From assembly GCA_003427395.1 (NCBI GenBank), contig BFEA01000347.1:153564-178020 (forward strand): 24,457 nt of DNA. The letters run 5' to 3'. Of the stretch, positions 9,095 through 17,359 are shown in pieces (within the stretch, counting starts at the first letter, position 1; each line of letters begins with the position of its first letter). A program made the position numbers and the translations under genes. Below the pieces are notes generated by a model that searched no databases, was not told the DNA's origin, and saw only the letters and a list, made by a program, of their open reading frames with translations. Source of the DNA: Chara braunii. Its lineage: Eukaryota; Streptophyta; Charophyceae; Charales; Characeae.

Positions 9095-9938
9095 TCTCTA
9101 ATCGCTGCAATTTTGTTATCTTCAGGTCTCCGTCTAAGACGTGGCCCAGGTACAAAACCTGTGTCTTGGCCCATTCGCACTTCTTTGCGTTGATCTTGAA
9201 GTTAGCTTCTCTAAGCTTCTCAAAGACCTGCCTCAGATGGCCCTCGTGCTCCTGGAGGGTCTTACTAAACACTAGGATATCATCTAAATACACTACAACA
9301 AATCTATCTAACCACGGCCTAAACAAATCAGTCATACAACGCTGGAAAGTTGTTGGCGCATTGGTTAGTCCAAAGGGCATAACTATAAACTCGTAGTGCC
9401 CATATCTAGTTCGGAATGTTGTCTTGTACTAGTCATCAGGATGAACCTCTATCTGATGATAGTCGAACTTCAAGTCTATCTTCGAAAAGTATTTGCAGCC
9501 CTGCACCCGGTCTAACAAATCGTCTATACGGGGCAGCGGTTCTGCATTCTTAACCGTAATAGCATTGAGACCTCTATAGTCTATACACATTCTGAGCTCT
9601 CCCTCTTTCTTGGGGACAAAGAGAACAGGTGTTCCAAATGGAGACGAACTGGGCCTAATCCAACCCTTCTCAAGGAGCTCGTCTAAGTGCTTACGCAACT
9701 CCTCTAACTCCCTTGGGGACATTCCGTAAATCACTCCCTTAGGAGTCCTACTGCCAGGCTCTATCTCTATGCGATGTTGGATCGGCCGCGGCGCTACTCT
9801 TGTAGGCGGCTTAACTAAATCTGTATATTCTTCCAGCAGCTTGGCAATAGCGGGCTCCATGGGTGTCTCCTCCTTAGGCTCAGTAATTGGCCTCACGTAG
9901 GCTACAAATACCTGTTCTTCTAATTGCTCCTTCTTCAC
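9072..9938 (-). pseudogene. gypsy reverse transcriptase
   Basis: RT copies element RNA to DNA. In order: RIEIEPGSRTPKG near 9770, LEKGWIRPSSSPFGTPVLFV near 9660 (motif 1), LRMCIDYRGLNAITVKN (motif 2), FSKIDLKFDYHQIEVHPDD (first aspartate, near 9450), MPFGLTNAPTTFQ at 9345-9380, and VVYLDDILVFSKT near 9280, which is an intact YxDD catalytic pair. Then come HLRQVFEKLREANFKIN and YLGHVLDG. A single TAG at 9429-9431 interrupts one continuous frame. The plus-strand sibling at 21890-21920 has Gln at the aligned position, so the change is CAG to TAG. The YLDD box survives. Confidence 0.93.
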
Positions 9939-9992
9939 TAAACGCGCGAACGCGGGAGCACTAAGGCAGCAATGTGCCAGAGTGTTATCTAC

Positions 9993-10587
9993 TCATGACA
10001 CATGAAACAGGCGAGCAGTCTTAACTTCACTTGTGGGACTAGGGGGCCTACACTTGTGCTCTCTCAAATGGAGTGTGGCCCCTGCTGCCTCTCCCAGTCC
10101 ATTCCTAGGACTATATCGAAAGGAAGGTTGTCTTCCACGAGGAGAGTCAGGAGTGGAGAACTTTCTCCACCTTCCCATCTTTCTCTAGGCGAAAGTACGC
10201 CTGGACTCCCTCAACGTAATCCTCGATTCGCATAGTGCGATTGTCTGCGAGGATGATGACTATAGGGTCTGCTAACTTTTGGACTTTCAGATTTAGCTTA
10301 AACTTCTGCAGCGCTTTCCTACTGATATAGCTGCGGGTGGCCCCATTGTCTATAAGGGCACCTACTCTGCCTCTAAAGACCTCTACATCTACTAAAACTA
10401 GTTGTCCTTTCGCATCCTTCTTCATCTTGGCCCAGGCAGGCATCCTCTCCTTCAACTCTTCAGCCACGCCTGTGAGGGAAGTACCTAGAGAGACCCTTAC
10501 ACAAGCAGTCTCTCGACAGTTGTCTACGTACTGGCCAGCAACCTCTGTCGTAGGCTCATGTGGTTTGGGAGTTCCTCTGTGGTGCAC
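9993..10587 (-). pseudogene. gypsy aspartic protease
   Basis: Processes the polyprotein. The active-site segment VGALIDNGATRSYISRKALQ (about 10320-10375) has the form D-N-G-A-T where most retroviral-type proteases have D-S/T-G. The downstream flap/hydrophobic region follows. The frame stops at TGA (10147-10149), but the next frame continues with VEDNLPFDIVLGMDW, the conserved C-terminal block of gypsy proteases, so there is a frameshift near 10147. A further in-frame TGA follows near 10060. It lies between gag and RT as in Ty3/gypsy elements. Confidence 0.85.
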
Positions 10588-11013
10588 GCACTCTTCTCCA
10601 CATGGCCTAGGGGTGAGGGCAGTTGCGACCCCTACCGGCGGTTGCCTTTTGCTGCTTGTGCAGCATAACGGGTTTCCCTATACTTTGAACAATACTTAAT
10701 TATGTGGCCAGGATCACCGCAGTAAATGCATTGATCCTGGTCCACACGACGCTGCCATACGGACTCGTCCAAGCCCAGGTCTTCCCATGACCTGCCCTGT
10801 GGCAAGCCAATGTGCCATCCACCTCTCCTTGGAGGTGACCGATAAGATCGTGAGCGATTTGGCGGGGGACCTTGACCCCTACCTCCCTCTTGGCGGTTTC
10901 CTCTGCCGCCAACCCTCTGAGCGCCTTGTCCTCGGCCACCTGAGGGCCGGCCCCCTTGGCCCTGGCCTCCTCCTCTAGCTTCCGGCCTCCCTCCAGCCGC
11001 AACAGTAGCGTAG

Positions 11014-11059
11014 GTCCTCCCCTGACCCCCACTGATGTCCTCCCCTGACCCCCACTGAT
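11014..11059. repeat. 23-bp tandem duplication causing gag frameshift
   Basis: Two identical 23-bp units (11014-11036 and 11037-11059) starting GTCCTCCCCTGACCCCCACT. Because 23 is not a multiple of three, the duplication moves gag from one frame to another. Both frames read DISGGQGRT at this place. Confidence 0.9.
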
Positions 11060-11990
11060 GTCCTCCTCCTCTAGGCCCCACTCAATTTGACTGTAGGGGA
11101 CCTCGCTCATACCACCTTCATCTAAAGTAAGGATCAAATGATCCTTGGCCCTAACCTGGCCAGAGATGGTACGGCCCTTCCACTTTTTCCCTTTATCCAA
11201 GTCCTTGTGCCAGAAAGTGAAAATTGGCATGGACTGTGCATCGACTTCTCTACTCAACGCGTCGTACATCATGGTGGGCTGTTTGCTTTTCTCAAAGAAG
11301 TGAACTCGCAGGGGCTCTGGCATGGCACGGTAAAATAGGTTAACCAACTGGGGCTCAGTGACCCCGTGGTCCGGGACGACTACTAGCTTGTCCATTACGC
11401 CCTTGAGTGCCCTTGCACTCCCCCACTGGCAGGAGTGGATAGTTTGCAGCTTGTCAGAGGCTCTAACGCCTCATGTGGCATCTGCAAACCGTTTCTTTAA
11501 TAATTTAAGGAATTCAGGGAGAGGAGTAATTTTAGAGTAGTCTACCATTTCGCACTGTGCAGCGCGAGCGAGGGATCTGGGCCATCTGGCAAAGCTAGCC
11601 GCTTCGTCTTTGAGCGCCTGGAAGGCAATGAGGACTTGTTCCTCAGGCACAATATGCTGCAAATAGACATATGTGTTGGTACTCGCCTCTCACTTATCGA
11701 AGTTTTCCTCCTCCTTCCCACTATAGGGTTCAGGAAATTTGATCTTCACGGGCTCTCTACGGGGGTGTGGCTCTTCCTCCTTAGGAGCGGCCAACTTTGC
11801 GCCTTCAATGGCGCCTATACAAAATTTCTCTGTACCCTCTATCCTCGCCTGCACTTCTGCACCTACATGCAGCATCATCTCGCGTGTGAAATCCCTAAAT
11901 CCCAGACAGATGGAGTGTAAAGCGATGTCCTGGGCTCTAGAAAACTGGTGTTGCTCGTCCCAGGCTCCTGAATGCAACTTTTGTGCCTTA

Positions 11991-12002
11991 CCAACTGAGC
12001 TA
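11991..12002 (-). other. tRNA-like A box at the gag 5' end
   Basis: The minus strand reads GTGGCTAGCTCAGTTGGTAA (12007 leftward), an exact tRNA D-arm / RNA polymerase III A-box match (TAGCTCAGTTGG). No good B box follows at the expected 30-60 bases, so it is a relic or coincidence, not a tRNA gene. Confidence 0.4.
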
Positions 12003-12007
12003 GCCAC

Positions 12008-12130
12008 AGGCGCTGGCCATCTTATTATCCTCTAGGTGAGATTTTTTTTAATCTCTTTTCTTTTTCTCTCTCTTTCTTTCTTTCTTCCTTTATTTTACTT
12101 CTCTTATCATCATTGAACCGACCGGCCCTA
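12008..12130. other. CT-rich spacer right of gag
   Basis: Pyrimidine-rich DNA with T-run and CTTT repeats (12040-12090). No LTR resembling 6089-7256 was found here, so the gypsy element appears to be cut off at its 5' end near 12010-12030. Confidence 0.5.
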
Positions 12131-12236
12131 CTTTCTTCCCCCGAATACAACACACTGTCATTATAGCTGTATTTAGACCAAAAGATGCCCCAAAATACAG
12201 CTATAATGACCGTGCGTTGTATTCGGGGGAGGAAGG
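12131..12236. mobile_element. pogo-like MITE, copy 1
   Basis: A 106-bp near-perfect palindrome flanked by TA on both sides (12129-12130 and 12237-12238). Each arm is about 45 bp. The left arm starts CTTTCTTCCCCCGAATACAA and includes GTCATTATAGCTGTATTT. The right arm is its reverse complement with a few mismatches. The central loop is about 18 bp. TA duplication and long terminal inverted repeats are known features of Tc1/mariner and pogo MITEs. It belongs to the same family as 13016-13120. It is non-coding. Confidence 0.85.
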
Positions 12237-12269
12237 TAGGTAATTCAGAATTGCAGTATGTTGCTCATC

Positions 12270-12343
12270 GGCTTCACTTGAGTTCGAACTCAGGTTTGTA
12301 TTTCAACAGTTCAGGGGTGCACCAACTGAGCTAGGCCAGTTGG
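12270..12343 (-). other. tRNA-derived / SINE-like promoter segment
   Basis: The minus strand has an A box TAGCTCAGTTGG (12322-12333) and, about 30 bases on, GAGTTCGAACTC (12280-12291), close to the B-box consensus GGTTCGANNCC. The acceptor and anticodon stems do not pair well, so it is not a functional tRNA gene. A decayed tRNA or the head of a tRNA-derived SINE fits better. No 3' CCA or A-tail boundary was fixed. Confidence 0.5.
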
Positions 12344-13010
12344 TACGTGAGGTAGTTTTGGGGCAGAGGGCTCCCCCTCTTTGTTTCTGCCCATTTTTCT
12401 TTCTCAAATTGTCTGCCTGGGGTTGTTTGGGCAGGCTGGGCTATTTCTGATCTGCGAGGTACAGTAGACAGTCCAATGCCTAAGTGTTTTCCGGTAAATT
12501 TTAACCGATAAGGAAAAGATTTGCAATTGCCACTGCTCATATAACTTGAGTAATGCATCCATCCATCAACTTCCCGAGGAAACCAATCATGTAGAGAAAG
12601 TACAAGGTCTTAGAGAGATTAATTGGAGAGAAGATTCAGAAGAAGGCATTCATTTTAAATTCAGTTGTCTGGTTTCGGAGAAAGGCCATCAATCTTTCAG
12701 AAAAAAAAAAAAAAAGAAGGGGGAAGTACATTGGAGTCACGCCCAACGTTCAGAATAGCCGACTTTAGCAGTTGCCGAAATTTAATGGAGCAAAAAAGGC
12801 AACCCTAAATCTGCCAAGCGCAACTGCGGGTAATGACTGCCACAGTTTTAGAGACCCCCCGCTAAACTTGCACATTTCGAAACTCACACCATGACACCGG
12901 CACCACTTTGTCTTTTCATGCCTATTTCAAACTGAAAGTGTGTCACAGCCACAGTTTCCCCAAATAAGAAGCCAGCTGGCACTGCTAGTGATGGTGATAC
13001 AAGCTCCCAA
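12344..13010. other. unassigned stretch upstream of the thioredoxin exons
   Basis: No recognisable exon. A run of 14-15 A at about 12700-12715 may be a retroposon tail. A missing upstream exon of the thioredoxin gene could be here, but no segment resembles a thioredoxin N-terminus. Confidence 0.4.
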
Positions 13011-13015
13011 CACTA

Positions 13016-13120
13016 CAGTCTTCCCCCGAGTACAACGTACGGTCATTATAGCTGAATTTGGGGTATCTTTCCGTGTAAATTCAGCTATAATGACCGTACG
13101 TTGTGTTCGGAGGAAGACTG
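13016..13120. mobile_element. pogo-like MITE, copy 2
   Basis: A 105-bp palindrome flanked by TA (13014-13015 and 13121-13122). The left end is CAGTCTTCCCCCGAGTACAA and the right end its reverse complement. The arms share GTCATTATAGCTGAATTT with copy 1's GTCATTATAGCTGTATTT. A CAGT terminus next to TA is typical of Tc1/mariner-pogo ends. It is more symmetrical than copy 1 and so probably younger. Confidence 0.88.
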
Positions 13121-13136
13121 TAGCAGTCCACCGCAG

Positions 13137-13200
13137 GCTCCAATCTATTGGTGGGGAGCAGCCCCTGCTGGAAATCGGGTCCAGCGTCCCTTGTACATAA
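13137..13200 (-). repeat. dispersed GGGACGCTGG core, copy 5
   Basis: Plus text CTCCAATCTATTGGTGGGGA, then CTGCTGGAAATCGGGTCCAG and CGTCCCTTGTACATAATAA. It is almost the same as copy 4 and is the most complete copy. The stem GCTGG/CCAGC is intact. Confidence 0.85.
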
Positions 13201-13388
13201 TAACTGAGAAGTGCTGAGAGTTTGAGCCTGGTTGAGTAGTCTGTGTTCGCCTGCAGCCAGCCTCCTCGGCCCACAAATGGCCGCCAGATTCCTTCCCATT
13301 GTCCTAGCTGGTTAAACATCTTGCTCCCTGGCAAGACCGACCTAAAGTTCAGAGTCCTTGTTGGTTTATATCTTCAACTTTCTGGCAG

Positions 13389-13917
13389 GTCTCACTGTCG
13401 CATGGTTTACGGCCACGTGGTGCGGCCCTTGCCGTCAGATCACTCCGGTGGTGACTAAACTCAACAACGATTACCCACTTGTGAAGTTCTTGAAGGTACG
13501 TTTTGAGCCTCCTTCAACCCCCTTCCACCCCCGAACCCTGCACCAATCATCTCGCCTGTTTCCTCGTTTTTCCCGTGTGCCCCCCTCGCCCCTTGTATGA
13601 TCTACATGCTAGCTGTGCATGTGCCTCTTCATCTAAATTTAGACCACAAGAGCTTTATGAGCCTCTTCAAGATGGAATCGGATTCAGCTACTGAAACCCT
13701 GGCATTATCCTTGAGTGAGAAGGCAAACTTCGTTCTTGAGCCCAAAACAAAAAAAAGAAAGCTGAGAAGTAAAAAATGCCCCATCCCAAGACCTTGATCT
13801 GCGGTTTTAGCCCCTCCTGACAAATACATCAAAAAGGCCTTGGCGGACATCTGAAAAACCCCTGCAGTCATCATCGTCGATCCCAGGTTGTGGTGTGTTC
13901 AAGAGTGTTTTTGTGCA

Positions 13918-13978
<61 letters not shown>

Positions 13979-13989
13979 TTTGGGTGTGT

Positions 13990-14074
<85 letters not shown>

Positions 14075-14336
14075 CAATAGTTACATAGGGTGCTTCTGCA
14101 GGTTGGCATCCAATCCATCTTAAAAGTAGACAAGCTGACAGAAATAATGCAAAAAGCTTTTGAGAAACGGGTTTACATGCTAAGTTTAGCCTTTCCATCT
14201 GATGTGTAACCGCCATTTCGGTACATTTGAGATAAATATTTTTAATGCATGAAATTGAAATTTGCTTTTCAGCCTTTTAGGGGTATTTGTATGGGGTAGG
14301 CTGGAAGTTGTACTCTCTCTCTCTCTCTCTCTCTCG

Positions 14337-14401
<65 letters not shown>

Positions 14402-14632
14402 TCCCACCCACTCACTCCAAAAAATAGTGAAGTCTCAAGTTTAGCGAAATGGCTGTTTTTTTTTTCCCTTTTTTGCCCGCAGATTGACGTTGATGAGAAT
14501 CAAGATCTTGCGCTCTCGGAGGGCATACAATCCGTGCCAACCTTTCGATTCATCAAGGCTGGCCGGCAGGTTTCTGAGATCAAAGGTGCAAATGCTCTTT
14601 CTCTAGAGGCAACTGTCAAGATGTGGGCGTGA
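13389..14632 (+). CDS. thioredoxin-fold protein, last two exons (5' part not seen)
   Basis: Spliced coding region 13389-13495 plus 14483-14632. Thioredoxins reduce disulfides in partner proteins through a CXXC pair. Exon 1 follows an acceptor (CTTTCTGGCAG) and encodes [20 protein letters not shown], with the WCGPC site at 13418-13432, then YPLVKFLK. It ends at AAG|GTACGT. Exon 2 follows TTTTTGCCCGCAG and reads [20 protein letters not shown], with the cis-proline at 14537-14539, then [16 protein letters not shown], ending at TGA 14630-14632. The two exons join in phase 0. About 85 residues are present, roughly 20-25 short of a full domain, so at least one upstream exon (joined in phase 1) is missing. 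The FTATWCGPC and SVPTF wording resembles plant TDX/h-type cytosolic thioredoxin domains. The subfamily is not settled without the N-terminus. Confidence 0.88.
13917..14072. repeat. compound (GT)n-(GT)n-(GA)n microsatellite
   Basis: Two GT arrays (about 13917-13977 and 13984-14044) separated by a short TTTGG interruption, followed directly by a GA array to 14072. Confidence 0.95.
14312..14400. repeat. compound (CT)n-(GT)n microsatellite
   Basis: A CT array (14312-14340, one CG interruption) followed directly by about 30 GT units (14341-14400). The CT part is complementary to the GA part of the array 240 bp upstream in the same intron. Confidence 0.95.
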
Positions 14633-15270
14633 TTTTCGTCCAGTCGACTTCTTTCAGTGACCATTCAACCAGTTTCCGAGAACTGGAATGCACTTTCCAA
14701 ATTGCTCAAGGCACACTCTACTGCAAAGCTGTCTACAGGCAGATTCGCAATTTCACAACGCATTGCAATTCACACCTGAAGTTTTACCATAACTTGTACA
14801 GGGATTGGTATGGCTTTTCAAGATCAATACCACAGCAAGCACCTGCTTCAAGACTCCTCTGTGCAAGCAGCCCGGTTCAGACGTCAACATGGCCACATGA
14901 TTGAAATAGCCACGTGATCGACATTTGCAGACTTCTACATAGTCAAACTTTGTGAAGTCACTGTATTTCCCATGTCTGCACAGACCCCGCTGCACGAGAT
15001 GAGAAGCCACTTGACCTGCTATTGCCAACTGTGCGTACTCATAGATAGGCTGACGATGAACTAGTTGAGGTTTGTATGGTAGAGGACAAATGTTTTTTTT
15101 CTTCTTCTTCTTTTTTGCAAAACCAGCGGCCTCTGCTAGCAGGGGTGATTAGAGCAATGTTACTTTTAACTGGTCCGGTTCATATGGCACGGGAGAGAAG
15201 ATGGGCAAATAATAGGCTAGCTAACCGAGATGAGAGATACGCCATCAATCTGTGCTCTCAGGACAATAAA
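14633..15270 (+). other. presumed 3' UTR of the thioredoxin gene
   Basis: No new coding signal after the stop at 14632. The first good AATAAA is at 15265-15270. A T/CTT-rich tract lies at 15090-15115. The UTR end is inferred from this signal only. Confidence 0.4.
15265..15270 (+). promoter_or_regulatory. candidate polyadenylation signal
   Basis: AATAAA about 630 bp after the thioredoxin stop codon, in GGACAATAAAAGACAG. It is plausible but unproven; plant polyadenylation signals are loose. Confidence 0.35.
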
Positions 15271-15366
15271 AGACAGTCCAGAGGCTTGAAGTGTTTACAC
15301 ACACGTGCTCATGTAACGCACGCAAAAAGCGCGCGCACACACCCGCACACAAAAAGCACACACCCG

Positions 15367-15374
15367 CACACAAA

Positions 15375-15412
<38 letters not shown>

Positions 15413-15490
15413 CACACACACACAGAGAGAGAGAAAGAGAGAGAGAGAGAGGGAGAGGGAGGGAGGGAGGGAGGGAGGGAGGGAGGGAGG
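15367..15490. repeat. compound (CA)n-(GA)n-(GGGA)n repeat
   Basis: CA array (about 15367-15424), then GA (15424-15450), then GGGA units to 15490. Shorter CACACCCGCACACAAA-type units precede it (15340-15375). Confidence 0.95.
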
Positions 15491-15611
15491 TTCGTGAATT
15501 TGCGGTTCGTCTCTGTGAACATTGATTGTCCTGTAGAAAGGCTGTGCTCCTAAACGGTTGGCTGTTGATGGGATGGGGGGCCACTGCAGTTGGTGTTATT
15601 GAAGAAGAAGA

Positions 15612-15925
15612 AAAAACGGCTGACACGGCATGTTTTGAAAACCTAAGTGCAAAATAAACTCGCGCCGGCAAAGAAATCACGCCCCAACTCGAAATGAGCG
15701 ATTTTGATCCAAAAGTATCCGTTGGGCATTTGATTTTTCGTTATTTGTTTTCCCCTCCGACACCACGGCCGACCCCTGTACATATGACGCCCAGTCTGAC
15801 ACTACGGCTGCCGGTACTTCCGTTGCCTTTTGGAACTCGGCGCGGTTTTCTTTGCAGATCCGTGTTTTGTTTTGCCCATTCGATACTGAAAGGTGACGTG
15901 AACGTACTTACCCGTATAAAAAAGA
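15612..15925 (-). mobile_element. ~310-bp foldback element, copy B
   Basis: Reverse-oriented copy of the element at 4617. It shares, on the plus strand, CGGCAAAGAAATCACGCCCC, AACTCGAAATGAGCGATTTT and CCAAAAGTATCCGTTGGGC in the left half. The right half shares GGTACTTCCGTTGCCTTTTG and AACTCGGCGCGGTTTTCTTT. Nothing in it is coding. Confidence 0.8.
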
Positions 15926-16252
15926 AGGGGCAAGTCCGTTGATGCCACTTTTGACTATTGAATGAACAAGAAAAACACGCGCCAGCAAAGAAAATAGGCG
16001 GCGAGTTGGAAAAAGCAATGAAACTACCAATTGGCCGTGCTGTCAGGACGGGTGTCATAAGTACAGGGGTCGGCCAGGGGTCAGTCGTGGTGTCGGACGA
16101 GGAAAGGAAGGGGAAAAAATGCCCAACGGATTCTTTTCTACCCAAATTGCCGTTTCAAACTCACTCCACGATATCTCTGCGGGCGCGTGCTTTTTTTGCC
16201 TTTGCAAACTCAAAACCTGCTGTGCCCGCCATTGTTTCGAAAAAGGTAAAAA
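15917..16252 (+). mobile_element. ~330-bp foldback element, copy C
   Basis: Forward copy starting at AAGAAGGGGCAAGTCCG. It continues with AAAAACACGCGCCAGCAAAG, GGTGTCATAAGTACAGG and TGCCCAACGGATTCTTTTCT, and ends around AAACCTGCTGTGCCCGCC. It is more diverged than A and B. It abuts copy B head to head, the two sharing only a short AT/GGGG junction. Confidence 0.75.
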
Positions 16253-16640
16253 AGGATGCCCTTGGAACCAGGAGTTCATAAACATAATCGACGAGAAAAT
16301 AAGGCATTAAGTTGGCGTTGAACCACAAGTATGACAGACCTTGTTCTTTCTGTTCTTTTTGGGGTCCCAGTCCCAGTGCCCAACTTGCATCTATACCTGA
16401 GAAGTGGCCTGTGCAAATTATTTGCATGCCCGGGACCGAGGTGGGGCAAGGTCGGTACCACAAAATTGGAGTTATACCCAACTACCAGAATGCTCAAATA
16501 GTGTACATACCTGGGCAAATTATGTGCATACCCAATTTTGCCTGCCCTGATTCTGGGCATGAGCATAATTTTGTGCTCCCCAGCCTGTTTTCTGGGCGCT
16601 GTCTGCTGGGCCCTACCGGGCACATGCTAGCCAGGCAGCC
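16253..16640. other. non-coding stretch with internal sub-repeats
   Basis: No gene. Two related units occur: CCTGTGCAAATTATTTGCAT (16408) and CCTGGGCAAATTATGTGCAT (16510), step 102 bp. Further partial GGGCAT/ATAATTTTGTGC copies lie near 16555-16578. It may be part of the LTR element that follows. Confidence 0.5.
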
Positions 16641-16653
16641 TGCCTTCCACGGC

Positions 16654-16674
16654 CACTTTCCATAAAGGAAAGTG
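16654..16674 (+). other. conserved hairpin, LTR copy 1
   Basis: CACTTTCC pairs with GGAAAGTG around the loop ATAAA, and outer GGC/GCC extend the stem. The matching hairpin is at 23135-23160. Confidence 0.7.
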
Positions 16675-17045
16675 CCTGGCCCGAAGGAGGGCATTCTGCC
16701 TGGAGCCACTTGTGCGGCAGTGAAGGACGCTGGTGCATGGGCACGGCGCACGTGGGCACTTGTGGGTGAGCGCTGCTGGATGCAGCCCACGAAGGCAGCC
16801 ATAGCCAGGCTGCTCTTCCTTGCTGGTGGGGTTTGGACAGTGGTCCCTGAGCATTGAGGAAAGCACGTGGGGAAGAAGACAAAGGATGAGCGGAGAGTGA
16901 GAAGAGGACATACCTGGTTGTGCTGGAGGTCTGCATGGGCGACATTTACACGTACATTGGTTGCTGCTGCTGAAGTCTTCTGGTCGCGTCAAATAGCTGT
17001 AGGCTAGATAGGTGTTGTACAATTGTGGTTGTGGCACCAGGCACC

Positions 17046-17163
<118 letters not shown>

Positions 17164-17347
17164 TGGATGCAATGTTGATGGTGGCGAGAGGATGGGTTGC
17201 CTTTGACATTTGAGTTCATTGTTTCGTTCTTCATTGGTGCAATGTTGGTGCAATTCTGCTTTCTGTGTGACTTGTGACTATCTTCTTTTCAGTGTGATGA
17301 GGCAATTTGGTATTCTGTCATTCACTCACGCTCATTTCCTAGCAATT

Positions 17348-17359
17348 TGGTATCGGAGC
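17348..17359 (+). other. primer binding site, LTR element copy 1
   Basis: TGGTATCGGAGC differs by one base from TGGTATCAGAGC, the sequence complementary to the 3' end of initiator methionine tRNA used by many plant LTR retrotransposons. It lies three bases after the LTR's CA end. Confidence 0.75.

Larger units (their letters stand above)
10632..12007 (-). pseudogene. gypsy gag with CCHC zinc knuckle
   Basis: Gag forms the virus-like particle. One frame runs from 12007 to about 11060 with two internal TGA codons (11690-11692 and 11471-11473). It includes IKFPEPYSGKEEENFDK, EEQVLIAFQALKDEAASFAR (capsid-like helix) and LVNLFYRAMPEPLRVHFFEK. After a 23-bp tandem duplication (11014-11059) the frame shifts. 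The new frame holds a Gly/Arg/Gln-rich basic region and CIYCGDPGHIIKYC, a CX2CX4HX4C nucleic-acid-binding knuckle near 10690-10735, ending at TAG 10632. No clear ATG start exists; the first codon shown is GTG in a tRNA-like stretch. Confidence 0.85.
13496..14482 (+). other. 987-bp intron of the thioredoxin gene
   Basis: Starts GTACGT and ends in a T-rich tract and GCCCGCAG. About a quarter of it is GT, GA and CT arrays (13917-14072 and 14312-14400). The frames in it are produced by these arrays. Confidence 0.85.

Noticed and set aside
9079-9396. Plus-strand frame opposite RT
   Set aside because: It is the shadow of the minus-strand reverse transcriptase, which carries all the family motifs.
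12010-12130. 5' LTR of the minus-strand gypsy element
   Set aside because: No sequence similar to 6089-7256 (31-bp repeats, TATA, AATAAA cluster) is found here.
13807-14216. Long reading frames rich in His-Thr, Cys-Val or Ser-Leu across the GT/GA arrays
   Set aside because: They are produced by dinucleotide repeats, occur on both strands at once, and lie inside the thioredoxin intron.
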